Source: a virus
Length of the DNA stretch: 26,091 nucleotides
Direction: 5' to 3' (one strand)
Virus record (IMG/VR): IMGVR_UViG_3300006874_000118
Coordinates: 1-26,091 of that record
The first letter of the stretch is position 1, and the number at the start of each line of letters is the position of its first letter. Positions 1 through 6,678 of this stretch are shown here, in pieces. The notes under the pieces are model-generated. The model saw only the letters and a list, made by a program, of their open reading frames with translations, ran no database searches and was not told the origin of the DNA. The translations under genes were made by a program, and so were the position numbers.

Positions 1-1
1 G

Positions 2-2248
2 AGAGTTGAGTCTTTTAACGAGTATCAACAAAAATTTGGTGGTCTTACCGAAGATTCATACCTTCCGTATACCGCTCAATCGTATTTAGAAGAAGCTGGT
101 GCTGCAACTATCGTAAGAGTATTGGGTAGTGGTGGTTATACTCTTGGTAACCCAATTGTATTGACAATCTCATCTTCTGCTGGTAACAAAGTTGCCGCTG
201 TATTACACCCATCAACTCAAATTGATAAAACTAATACTGGTAATTTTGCTAATACCACTTCAAGTAGGGTAATTGATAATGTTGATGGTAGTACACTTAT
301 TGTAACTGCTTCAAACTTCTCATTAAGTATTAGTGGTTCAGGTGCTACATTATCAACAGTGTCTGCATCATTAAATCCAAGTGATGCTAACTACCTTACA
401 AAAACATACGGATACGCTCCTAAATCTTCAAAGAATGTATACACTTACTTAAACTTCTCAACTTTCCAATCAGCATCTTTTGCTACCGGTGAGGTTGTTA
501 CAGTTCAAACTGCATCATTCTTGAACACAGCATACACAAGTGATTATTCTGAAGCATTAACTCCTTGGATTGTATCTCAAAGAGTGGGTGGTTCTACTAC
601 AAACTTGTTTAAGTTCCACACACTTTCTCATGGTACTGCTACAAACTACGAATTTAAAGTAGGTATCCGTGACATCAAACCAGCTTCAGAGGTGCCAGGT
701 TCTGAATATGGTACATTTAGTGTGATTGTTAGAAGAGTAGATACTGAAAAGATTCCTAATTCAATTTTCGGACAAGGTGTTGATGATTCTGATACTAAAC
801 CAAATATTGTAGAAGAATTTACAGGTCTTAATCTTGACCCTAACTCACCAAACTACATTAAGAGAGTAATTGGTGACAAATACATTACTGTTGACGCTAA
901 TGGTAAATTGTCAACTAATGGTGACTACGATAACGCATCAGTTCACATTCGTGTAGAAGTTGATTCTGATGTTGATAGTGGTGCTATTGATTCAACACTC
1001 GTTCCTTTCGGATTTGCCGCATTGACTTCTCCACTTCAAAGTGGATATACATTACCAGACCCATCATATGTAGTGTCTCAATCAATTTCATCTGAATACA
1101 ACAAGAGAGTATTCTTGGGATACAACTATGATTTCTCAAATACTGATAACTTGGCATTCTTAAACCCAGTACCTGCATCTTCAACTACAACAGTTGGTTC
1201 TGCGTTTAACTTGGCAGATTGTCACTCAAATGGTTCATCAATCACATTAACTTCAGACATCGATGCTAAGAAATTCATCGTACCTTTCCAAGGTGGTTTT
1301 GATGGATGGGAGCCAAACCGAGTTGTTAATGTAGGTTCATCTATTACCGCAGGAAATACTCAAGGATTAGATTGTACCAACGCAACATCTACCGGTACGG
1401 TTTCTATGAGAAAAGCTATCAACGCAGTATCAAATCCTGATGAATTTGACATCAATATGGTTGTAACTCCAGGTATGATTAATAGACTTCACTCTTCAGT
1501 CACCACATTCGCTAAAGATATGTGTGAAGATAGATTGGATTGCTTCTATGTAATGGATGGTGGTGCATATGGTGACTCAATCAATGTGGTTGTTAATTCA
1601 TTGACTTCGTTTGATTCTAACTATGTTGCTACTTACCACCCTTGGTGTAAAATTCTTGATACCGATAAGAACAAACCAGTCTGGGTTCCGCCAAGTGTTG
1701 TACTTCCTGGTGTAATTGCATTTAGTGATTCAGTAGGTGCTGAATGGTACGCTCCTGCCGGTTTAAATCGTGGTGGACTTCCAAACGTAATTGAAGTTGA
1801 GACTCGTTTAACTCACGATGAGAGAGATACTCTATATACAAATAGAATCAACCCAATTGCTACGTTCCCAGCACAAGGTGTGACTGTATTCGGTCAAAAG
1901 ACACTTCAAGCTAGACCATCCGCTTTGGATAGAATCAATGTTCGTAGATTGTTAATCGCAGTGAAGAAATACATCGCATCTTCAACAAGATACTTGGTAT
2001 TCGAAAACAACACCGCTGCTACAAGAAACCGCTTCTTGTCAATCGTGAACCCATACTTGGAATCAATCCAACAAAGAAATGGTTTGTACGCATTCCGTGT
2101 AGTAATGGATGATTCAAATAACACACCGGATGTGATTGATAGAAACATTATGGTAGGGGAAATTTACTTACAACCAGCCAAGACTGCTGAATTCATTGTA
2201 CTTGATTTCAACATTCTTCCAACTGGCGCTGCATTCCCAGAGGCATAA
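2..2248 (+). CDS. Tail sheath protein (5' end cut by window)
   Basis: Contractile tail sheath subunit, the counterpart of T4 gp18, which polymerises around the tail tube and contracts on infection. The frame is open from base 2, so the visible 748 residues lack the true N-terminus; the TTG near base 122 is internal. The first visible residues (FGG, then YLPYTAQSYLEEAG and IVRV) match the sheath N-terminal pattern in which a short loop precedes a helix and an RV strand. The last 120 residues carry the conserved C-terminal domain: NVRRLLIAVKKYI, TRYLVFENN, RNGLYAFRVVMDDSNNTP and an acidic-to-aromatic end (EFIVLDFNILPTG). The middle is rich in Ser, Thr and Asn, as expected for surface insertions. 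The tube gene follows 44 bases downstream, the usual sheath-tube order. Identification is confident; the missing N-terminal length cannot be judged here. Confidence 0.93.
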   Translation, partial: RVESFNEYQQKFGGLTEDSYLPYTAQSYLEEAGAATIVRVLGSGGYTLGNPIVLTISSSAGNKVAAVLHPSTQIDKTNTGNFANTTSSRVIDNVDGSTLIVTASNFSLSISGSGATLSTVSASLNPSDANYLTKTYGYAPKSSKNVYTYLNFSTFQSASFATGEVVTVQTASFLNTAYTSDYSEALTPWIVSQRVGGSTTNLFKFHTLSHGTATNYEFKVGIRDIKPASEVPGSEYGTFSVIVRRVDTEKIPNSIFGQGVDDSDTKPNIVEEFTGLNLDPNSPNYIKRVIGDKYITVDANGKLSTNGDYDNASVHIRVEVDSDVDSGAIDSTLVPFGFAALTSPLQSGYTLPDPSYVVSQSISSEYNKRVFLGYNYDFSNTDNLAFLNPVPASSTTTVGSAFNLADCHSNGSSITLTSDIDAKKFIVPFQGGFDGWEPNRVVNVGSSITAGNTQGLDCTNATSTGTVSMRKAINAVSNPDEFDINMVVTPGMINRLHSSVTTFAKDMCEDRLDCFYVMDGGAYGDSINVVVNSLTSFDSNYVATYHPWCKILDTDKNKPVWVPPSVVLPGVIAFSDSVGAEWYAPAGLNRGGLPNVIEVETRLTHDERDTLYTNRINPIATFPAQGVTVFGQKTLQARPSALDRINVRRLLIAVKKYIASSTRYLVFENNTAATRNRFLSIVNPYLESIQQRNGLYAFRVVMDDSNNTPDVIDRNIMVGEIYLQPAKTAEFIVLDFNILPTGAAFPEA

Positions 2249-2292
2249 ATTAGAGAAACGACTATTTATTAGAAAGACAATAGGAGATATAA

Positions 2293-2781
2293 ATGGCACA
2301 ATTACTTGACCCAAATGAAATTATGTTCACCAACTTTGAACCTAAAATGTCCAATAGGTTCATTATGTATGTGGAAGGAATTCCAGCATACTTGGTGAAA
2401 ACGGCTGCCAGACCTGAAATCCAAAATGGTAAAGTGACTATTGACCATATCAACACTCGTAGATATGTAAAAGGTCGTTCTGAATGGCAAGACCTTTCAG
2501 TAACTCTTTACGACCCAGTAGTTCCATCTGCTGCACAAGCAGTAATGGAGTGGGTACGTTTACACCACGAATCAGTAACAGGCCGTGATGGTTATTCTGA
2601 CTTCTACAAAAAAGAAATCGTATTCAACAGTTTGGGTCCTGTTGGTGATAAAGTAGAAGAGTGGACATTGAAAGGTGCTTTTGTACAATCAGCTAAATTC
2701 TCTGATATGGATTACGCTGGTGAAGATTTGGCAACAGTAGAATTGACACTTACTTACGATTACGCTATCTTACAATACTAA
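2293..2781 (+). CDS. Tail tube protein (gp19-like)
   Basis: Major tail tube subunit of 162 aa, close to the 163 aa of T4 gp19; it forms stacked hexamer rings inside the sheath. The start at 2293 is fixed by a strong ribosome site, AGGAGA at 2282-2287. Visible signs are the N-terminal segment SNRFIMYVEGIPAYLVKTAARP, the central RSEWQDLSVTLYDPVVPSAAQ and the C-terminal VELTLTYDYAILQY, a layout typical of T4-type tube proteins. It sits directly after the sheath gene and is followed by a strong intrinsic terminator, so sheath and tube probably share one late transcript that ends here. Confidence 0.92.
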   Translation: MAQLLDPNEIMFTNFEPKMSNRFIMYVEGIPAYLVKTAARPEIQNGKVTIDHINTRRYVKGRSEWQDLSVTLYDPVVPSAAQAVMEWVRLHHESVTGRDGYSDFYKKEIVFNSLGPVGDKVEEWTLKGAFVQSAKFSDMDYAGEDLATVELTLTYDYAILQY

Positions 2782-2813
2782 AATACGGATTGTAATAATA
2801 ATTGAAAAATGAT

Positions 2814-2835
2814 AACCCCACTTCGGTGGGGTTTT
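2814..2835 (+). terminator. Intrinsic terminator after the tail tube gene
   Basis: An 8-bp stem (AACCCCAC at 2814-2821 with GTGGGGTT at 2826-2833) closes a TTCG tetraloop inside a C/G pair, a very stable loop, and the run of T at 2832-2835 follows. It lies 33 bases past the tube stop codon. Confidence 0.9.
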
Positions 2836-2849
2836 CTATTAAATTGAGT

Positions 2850-2871
2850 ATATTTATTTGAGGTTAACCAA
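2850..2871 (+). promoter_or_regulatory. Candidate late promoter/operator motif, copy 1
   Basis: A 22-base element that begins ATATTTAT and ends with the palindrome GGTTAACC plus AA. A copy matching at 20 of 22 positions is at 3218-3239. Both lie just past a terminator and about 20-24 bases before a structural gene start. Repetition in the same setting suggests a regulatory site for the late genes; promoter function is inference. Confidence 0.5.
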
Positions 2872-2894
2872 TTTATTAAACAAAGGAGATATCT

Positions 2895-3149
2895 ATGGCT
2901 ATTCACGCAATCAAAAGAATCGAAGACAACATCGTAGTATACGTTAATGGTGGTACTATTGTTGATTCTTCTACTGAAAACCACTTGACATTCCAAGAAG
3001 CTACTGCAGAGTGGGGTCTTGATGTAGATGGTTGGGACAAAGCAAAGTTTACATCAGTTGAATTGGCAGATGAATATGAGTTTCCAGAAGGTTTCGCATG
3101 TGATGAAACTTGGAATCTTGTAGGAACTACAATGACCAAAGTAGGGTAA
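2895..3149 (+). CDS. Unknown 84-aa late protein
   Basis: I do not recognise this family. The 84-residue product is acidic and soluble, with no signal peptide or membrane segment. Notable stretches are IVVYVNGGTIVDSS near the N-terminus and a Trp-rich acidic middle (EWGLDVDGWDKAKF). The start at 2895 has a near-perfect ribosome site (AAAGGAG, 2882-2888). The gene is isolated: a terminator ends transcription just before it, a candidate late promoter motif follows that terminator, and a second terminator lies 20 bases past its stop. A single-gene unit with a strong ribosome site among tail genes suggests an abundant protein, perhaps a virion component or assembly factor, but this is inference. 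Confidence 0.85.
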   Translation: MAIHAIKRIEDNIVVYVNGGTIVDSSTENHLTFQEATAEWGLDVDGWDKAKFTSVELADEYEFPEGFACDETWNLVGTTMTKVG

Positions 3150-3169
3150 TTAAAAAACCTTAAAAAAGA

Positions 3170-3195
3170 CCCTCACCAATCGGTGGGGGTTTTTT
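3170..3195 (+). terminator. Intrinsic terminator after the 84-aa gene
   Basis: CCCTCACC (3170-3177) pairs with GGTGGGGG (3182-3189), with one T-G pair, around an AATC loop, and six T follow. It separates the 84-aa gene from the gp26-like gene. Confidence 0.9.
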
Positions 3196-3217
3196 GTATT
3201 ATAAATCTTTGACTTCC

Positions 3218-3239
3218 ATATTTATATGTGGTTAACCAA
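3218..3239 (+). promoter_or_regulatory. Candidate late promoter/operator motif, copy 2
   Basis: Second copy of the element seen at 2850-2871: ATATTTAT, then TG, then the palindrome GGTTAACC and AA. It begins 23 bases past a terminator and ends 20 bases before the ATG at 3259. Its position implies that it helps restart transcription for the gp26-like gene; this has not been shown. Confidence 0.5.
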
Positions 3240-3258
3240 AAATATAACAAGGAAAGTT

Positions 3259-4128
3259 ATGGCAGATTTACAAGATGATTACAAACTATCCGATAAGGAT
3301 GTTGCTGAAAAGTTGAGAGCTCAACACGAGGTTCAACAAGTTCGTGATTACAAATTCCCAACTGAAATTATTGACCTACCATCAAGAGGATTAATTTATC
3401 CAACAGATAACCCACTTTCAAGTGGTAAGGTAGAAATGAAATATATGACTGCAAAAGAAGAGGACATCCTCACAACACAATCATATATTAAAGATGGTTC
3501 GGTACTTGACCGACTATTCCAATCCCTAATCGTATCTAATGGTGAAGGTGTTGCTATTAAATACGTTGATTTAGTAGTTGGTGATAAAAACGCAATTATG
3601 ATTGCTGCACGTGTTTTGGGTTATGGTAAAGACTATGAAGTTGAAGTAACCGACCCATTCACAGGTAACAAACAAAAAGAAACTATTGACCTTACTCAAT
3701 TCGAGAATAAAGAATACGATGGTTCAGCACAAATTGCACCAAATGTTAATGAATTTCAATACACACTTCCACGTTCTAACCGAGAAATCACCTTTATGGG
3801 TATGACTGAATCGAAGGAACGTAGGGTAAAACATCAAGTTGAGGAACTCAAAAAGGCAAATCGTAAATTAAAAGATGAGACCTCAAGAGAATTAACAACT
3901 CGTTTAAAAACTATGATTCTTTCAGTAGATGGTGAAACTGAACAAAATGTAATTAATCACTTTGTTGATAATGAGTTGTTTGCAGTAGATTCAAAAGCAC
4001 TTCGTGACTATATTTCACAAACTCTTCCTGATATTGACCTTACTTGGGAATTTATTTCAGAGGAGACAGGCGAAAGGAGGGAGATGTCCTTGCCAATGGA
4101 CACGAGCTTTTTTTGGCCTAACTCTTGA
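3259..4128 (+). CDS. gp26-like baseplate/tail assembly protein
   Basis: A 289-aa product resembling the T4 gp26 family of baseplate hub assembly proteins (Pfam T4_baseplate family, recalled from its pattern). The family signature is clear: PTEIIDLPSRGLIYP, KYMTAKEEDIL, LDRLFQSLI and VGDKNAIMIAARVLGYG in the first half, a charged helical part near residues 190-225, and a C-terminal end at FFWPNS. The start at 3259 is chosen because AAGGAAA lies just upstream; an upstream in-frame ATG at 3226 lies inside the regulatory motif. In T4, gene 26 is followed by gene 51, and here a gp51-like reading frame overlaps the 3' end in another frame. The order (this gene, frame overlap, tape measure) matches tail assembly chaperones of other phages, made as a short and a frameshifted long form. 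An internal AGGAGGG at 4075-4081 precedes an in-frame ATG at 4084. Confidence 0.85.
   Translation: MADLQDDYKLSDKDVAEKLRAQHEVQQVRDYKFPTEIIDLPSRGLIYPTDNPLSSGKVEMKYMTAKEEDILTTQSYIKDGSVLDRLFQSLIVSNGEGVAIKYVDLVVGDKNAIMIAARVLGYGKDYEVEVTDPFTGNKQKETIDLTQFENKEYDGSAQIAPNVNEFQYTLPRSNREITFMGMTESKERRVKHQVEELKKANRKLKDETSRELTTRLKTMILSVDGETEQNVINHFVDNELFAVDSKALRDYISQTLPDIDLTWEFISEETGERREMSLPMDTSFFWPNS
4108..4114 (+). other. Probable programmed frameshift site (run of seven T)
   Basis: The zero-frame codons are AGC TTT TTT TGG CCT AAC TCT TGA. A +1 slip of the Phe-tRNA (TTT at 4111-4113 to TTT at 4112-4114), or a -2 slip on the same run, moves the ribosome into the frame that continues GGC CTA ACT to 4324. 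The continuing frame has no plausible start of its own near this point. A homopolymer count error in the assembly (seven T for six) would look the same. Confidence 0.6.
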
Positions 4129-4324
4129 TTATAGAAAGCATCTTCACTCTCACATTTTTGATTTGATTTATCACGGAAATGGTGGGTTTACATTCTCCGA
4201 TGTTTACAATATGCCTGTTTGGGCACGAAAGTTCTATATTAACAAGATTATAGAATTTAAACAAGAAGAGAAGAAGATTCACGATACTGAATCAGCTAAA
4301 ATACGTGCTAAAACACGAAGATAA
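4115..4324 (+). CDS. gp51-like C-terminal extension read by frameshift
   Basis: This 69-codon open stretch continues the gp26-like protein after a shift at the T run. It reads GLTLDYRKHLHSHIFDLIYH, then GNGGFTFSDVYNMPVWARKF, and ends in a basic helix. The pattern of a short helix, a GGF..SDVYNMP segment and R.FY..K resembles T4-type gp51-like proteins and the C-terminal parts of frameshifted tail assembly chaperones in other phages. Coding similarity appears to begin at FGLT, directly at the slip site. Upstream in this frame the translation from the ATG at 4004 is an unlikely out-of-frame read of the gp26-like gene, and the next in-frame ATG (in VYNMP, near 4209) is too late. With a +1 shift the fusion would be 354 aa. 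A terminator follows 8 bases after the stop and the tape measure gene comes soon after, which fits a chaperone role. Confidence 0.7.
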   Translation, partial: GLTLDYRKHLHSHIFDLIYHGNGGFTFSDVYNMPVWARKFYINKIIEFKQEEKKIHDTESAKIRAKTRR

Positions 4325-4331
4325 TGAAAGG

Positions 4332-4353
4332 CCCAACTTAAAGTTGGGTTTTT
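4332..4353 (+). terminator. Intrinsic terminator after the gp51-like frame
   Basis: CCCAAC (4332-4337) pairs with GTTGGG (4343-4348) around TTAAA, followed by five T. It is weaker than the two earlier terminators (6 bp). Confidence 0.8.
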
Positions 4354-4355
4354 CT

Positions 4356-4364
4356 ATATTTATA
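4356..4364 (+). promoter_or_regulatory. ATATTTATA element before the 63-aa gene
   Basis: ATATTTATA follows a terminator directly and lies 15 bases before the ATG at 4380. It shares the ATATTTAT core of the motifs at 2850 and 3218 but lacks the GGTTAACC part. A related TATTTATTAG lies at 2263-2272 before the tube gene. A late promoter core is possible. Confidence 0.35.
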
Positions 4365-4379
4365 CAATATGGAGAACTT

Positions 4380-4571
4380 ATGAAAAAGAGTCAACTTAAA
4401 CAAATTAGGGAAAACGAAGAACTCCGTGAGGGATTAGTCGACATTATTCTTAAAAAGATTGCTAACAAAAAAATCAAAGCAAACAAAAAAGATATGATGG
4501 ATATCCTCAAGGGAATCTATGGTTCAGAAGACAAAATACCTGATTGGAGAAAAGACCGATTGGGTCTTTAA
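4380..4571 (+). CDS. Small basic protein of unknown function, 63 aa
   Basis: I do not recognise a defined family. The product is very lysine-rich and likely all helical: MKKSQLKQIRENEELREGL at the start, a core KKIANKKIKANKKDMMDILK, and the end DWRKDRLGL. The start at 4380 is chosen because GGAG at 4371-4374 lies 5 bases upstream; an in-frame ATG at 4305 lies inside the preceding gene before the terminator and would be unlikely. It is 13 bases upstream of the tape measure gene, so the two are probably co-transcribed. By position it may help tail tube or tape measure assembly, but nothing in the sequence proves this. Confidence 0.75.
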   Translation: MKKSQLKQIRENEELREGLVDIILKKIANKKIKANKKDMMDILKGIYGSEDKIPDWRKDRLGL

Positions 4572-4584
4572 TTAAGGAGTTCAA

Positions 4585-6678
4585 ATGGCTGAAAAGTCTG
4601 GAGCAGATTACGAGAAAGAATTAAGAAGCGCAAACGACTATGCTAGAAATCTAGCAAAGGAGTTTATGGAGCTGGATGGTATATCGGAGTCAACCCGAAA
4701 AAAAATGGCTGCGATGTCCCTCGAAATGAAGGGGCAGGCTGACATTGGCGACCAACTAAATACACTTATTGCTCAACGACAAAAATTCATTGAAGATGAA
4801 ATAGCCGCAGGTCATACTATTAGTAAAGCCGCATTAAGTAGACTTGATAGCGAAATAAAATTACTTGAAAAAGCAAAAACTCAAAAGGATTTACAAGAGG
4901 AACTAAAAGATAATCTAAAAGATTCAGTTGGTTTAAATAATGAGTTTGTAAAAGCATTAACGAAGGGTGGTATTGTTGCTCTTGGATTATTGGTTCTGGC
5001 CAAAGTAGTAACATTCTTTACCGATGCAGTTAAACGTGGCATAGAACTTAACAAAACTTTAGGTTTAAATGTAAAGAATGCTGCTGTATTTGAAGGTAAC
5101 TTACAACGTGCACGGCTATCAGTAGATGGTATGAAGCATGGTATGGATGCACTTACCAAATCAGCCGAAGAATTAGTAAAACAAACAGGTAACATTAATC
5201 TATCACCTGATTTGATTGCAAACGCAACTGAAATTTCAGGGCTTCTTGGTGATGATACATTAGGTGTGTCTCTTACAAGAAGTATTGAAAATGCAGGTGT
5301 AAACTCTGGCGAGTTAGCTGATAAGGTCAAAGACATGGCCAACGCATTGGGGGTTGATGCAACCTCTGGAATGGAAATGTTGGCGTCCAATCAAGGTATT
5401 CTTAATAGTATGACTGAAGAGCAGATGTTAAATCGTGCTAAAGAAGGTTTGATGATTAAGAAAATGGGTCTTGATGTTAAAAAGATGAATGACCTTGCAT
5501 CTGAACGATTGGATATTGAATCCTCACTTCGTGCAGAAATGAAACTTCAGATGTTCTCTGGTCAACAATTAAATATGCAAGCCCTTCGAGAGGCAAAGGC
5601 AAGAGGTGATGCTGCTGGTATCGCAATGGAAACTAAAAAGTTGATAGATACGTTGGGGCCTGCTTATGAAAGTAACGCCCAACTTCAACGTATTATTGCA
5701 GATGAAACAGGATTCACCAAAGATGAAATTCAGAATGTTCTTAATGCTACCGAAGAACAAAAGAAACTTGATGAAGAGTTGTTGGAGCTTAGAAAACAAA
5801 TGCCAGAAGCAACATTGGAAGATTTGGATGCTCAAAAGCAACAAGAAGCACAAACTGCTGCTACAATTTCTACCGTAGGTCAATGGGCTCTTGGTCTTGG
5901 CGCCGTAGCCGCCGCCTATCTTTTAATAAAAAAGTTTGGTGGTGGTTTAGGAAAACTAATGGGTGGTAAGGGTGGAAACCCGATTGCAAACTTTGTTAAA
6001 GGGTTTGGTAATAAAAAAGTCCTTATGGGTGCTGCCGCAATGGCATTAGTTGCCGGGTCACTATTCATATTTGGTGCAGCCGTAAAACAATTTATGGAAG
6101 TATCGTGGGATGCAGTTGGTATGGCAGTTGTATCTATGTTAGCACTCGTTGGAGCACTTGCATTAGTGGGTGCTATTATGATGAGTGGTGTTGGTGCTGT
6201 CGCAATCCTTGCTGGTGCTGCTGCAATGTTAGTAATCGCAGCCGCATTGTTAGTTCTTGGTCTTGCAATTCAAGAAATCGCCAAAGGATTTGGAATGATG
6301 GGTGAGCTTGGTAGCCAATTAATTGCATTAGTAATGATTGCTCCAGGTCTTATTGCACTTGCTGGCGTCTTTGCTCTATTGGGAGCATCTATGATACCAT
6401 TTGCTATGGGACTTGCATTTATTACACCATTCCTTCCTACATTATTGATTTTAGGTGCTATGTTACCATTAATTGCAGGTGCTCTTGGATTTGGTGGTGA
6501 AGGTGAATCAGAAGGTGCCGGTGGTGGTGTTAGTTCAGACCCATTATTGGATGAAATTAAAGGACTCCGTAGAGATATTCAGTCACAACCTGTTCAGATT
6601 GTTATTGATGATAAAGTGGTGTCTCAAATGAATAAAAAGAATGTAAGAATGCAATCTTATAGAGATGGATTTAAGTAA
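4585..6678 (+). CDS. Tape measure protein
   Basis: A 697-aa tape measure protein, which spans the tail lumen during assembly and sets tail length; in T4 this job belongs to gp29 (590 aa). AAGGAG at 4574-4579 fixes the start. Residues about 45-115 form a charged, heptad-like helical region; a first hydrophobic segment lies near 128-146; residues 150-430 are helical and charged; and a chain of five or six hydrophobic, Ala/Gly-rich segments occupies about 432-632. The end has a Gly-rich linker (near 633-650) and a charged tail. This hydrophobic-segment pattern, and the place between the chaperone-like gene and the baseplate genes, is typical of tape measures. Using the usual rule of about 1.5 angstrom per residue the tail would be about 105 nm; this is inference. 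Confidence 0.87.
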   Translation: MAEKSGADYEKELRSANDYARNLAKEFMELDGISESTRKKMAAMSLEMKGQADIGDQLNTLIAQRQKFIEDEIAAGHTISKAALSRLDSEIKLLEKAKTQKDLQEELKDNLKDSVGLNNEFVKALTKGGIVALGLLVLAKVVTFFTDAVKRGIELNKTLGLNVKNAAVFEGNLQRARLSVDGMKHGMDALTKSAEELVKQTGNINLSPDLIANATEISGLLGDDTLGVSLTRSIENAGVNSGELADKVKDMANALGVDATSGMEMLASNQGILNSMTEEQMLNRAKEGLMIKKMGLDVKKMNDLASERLDIESSLRAEMKLQMFSGQQLNMQALREAKARGDAAGIAMETKKLIDTLGPAYESNAQLQRIIADETGFTKDEIQNVLNATEEQKKLDEELLELRKQMPEATLEDLDAQKQQEAQTAATISTVGQWALGLGAVAAAYLLIKKFGGGLGKLMGGKGGNPIANFVKGFGNKKVLMGAAAMALVAGSLFIFGAAVKQFMEVSWDAVGMAVVSMLALVGALALVGAIMMSGVGAVAILAGAAAMLVIAAALLVLGLAIQEIAKGFGMMGELGSQLIALVMIAPGLIALAGVFALLGASMIPFAMGLAFITPFLPTLLILGAMLPLIAGALGFGGEGESEGAGGGVSSDPLLDEIKGLRRDIQSQPVQIVIDDKVVSQMNKKNVRMQSYRDGFK

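Noticed and set aside
3200-3207. TATAAATC as a T4-type late promoter
   Set aside because: One mismatch to TATAAATA and no second instance at other structural genes; the ATATTTAT/GGTTAACC element nearby recurs and is a better candidate.
4004-4114. N-terminal part of an open frame starting at ATG 4004
   Set aside because: This part reads the gp26-like gene out of frame, has no ribosome site, and its translation (MTIFHKLFLILTLLG) has no sensible match to the gp51-like part that follows.
4305-4379. Extended start at 4305 for the 63-aa gene
   Set aside because: The added part spans the terminator at 4332-4353, and GGAG lies correctly before the ATG at 4380.
4881-5390. Long minus-strand frame of 169 codons inside the tape measure gene
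   Set aside because: It is an antisense shadow of a strongly supported gene with no start signal or recognisable domain.
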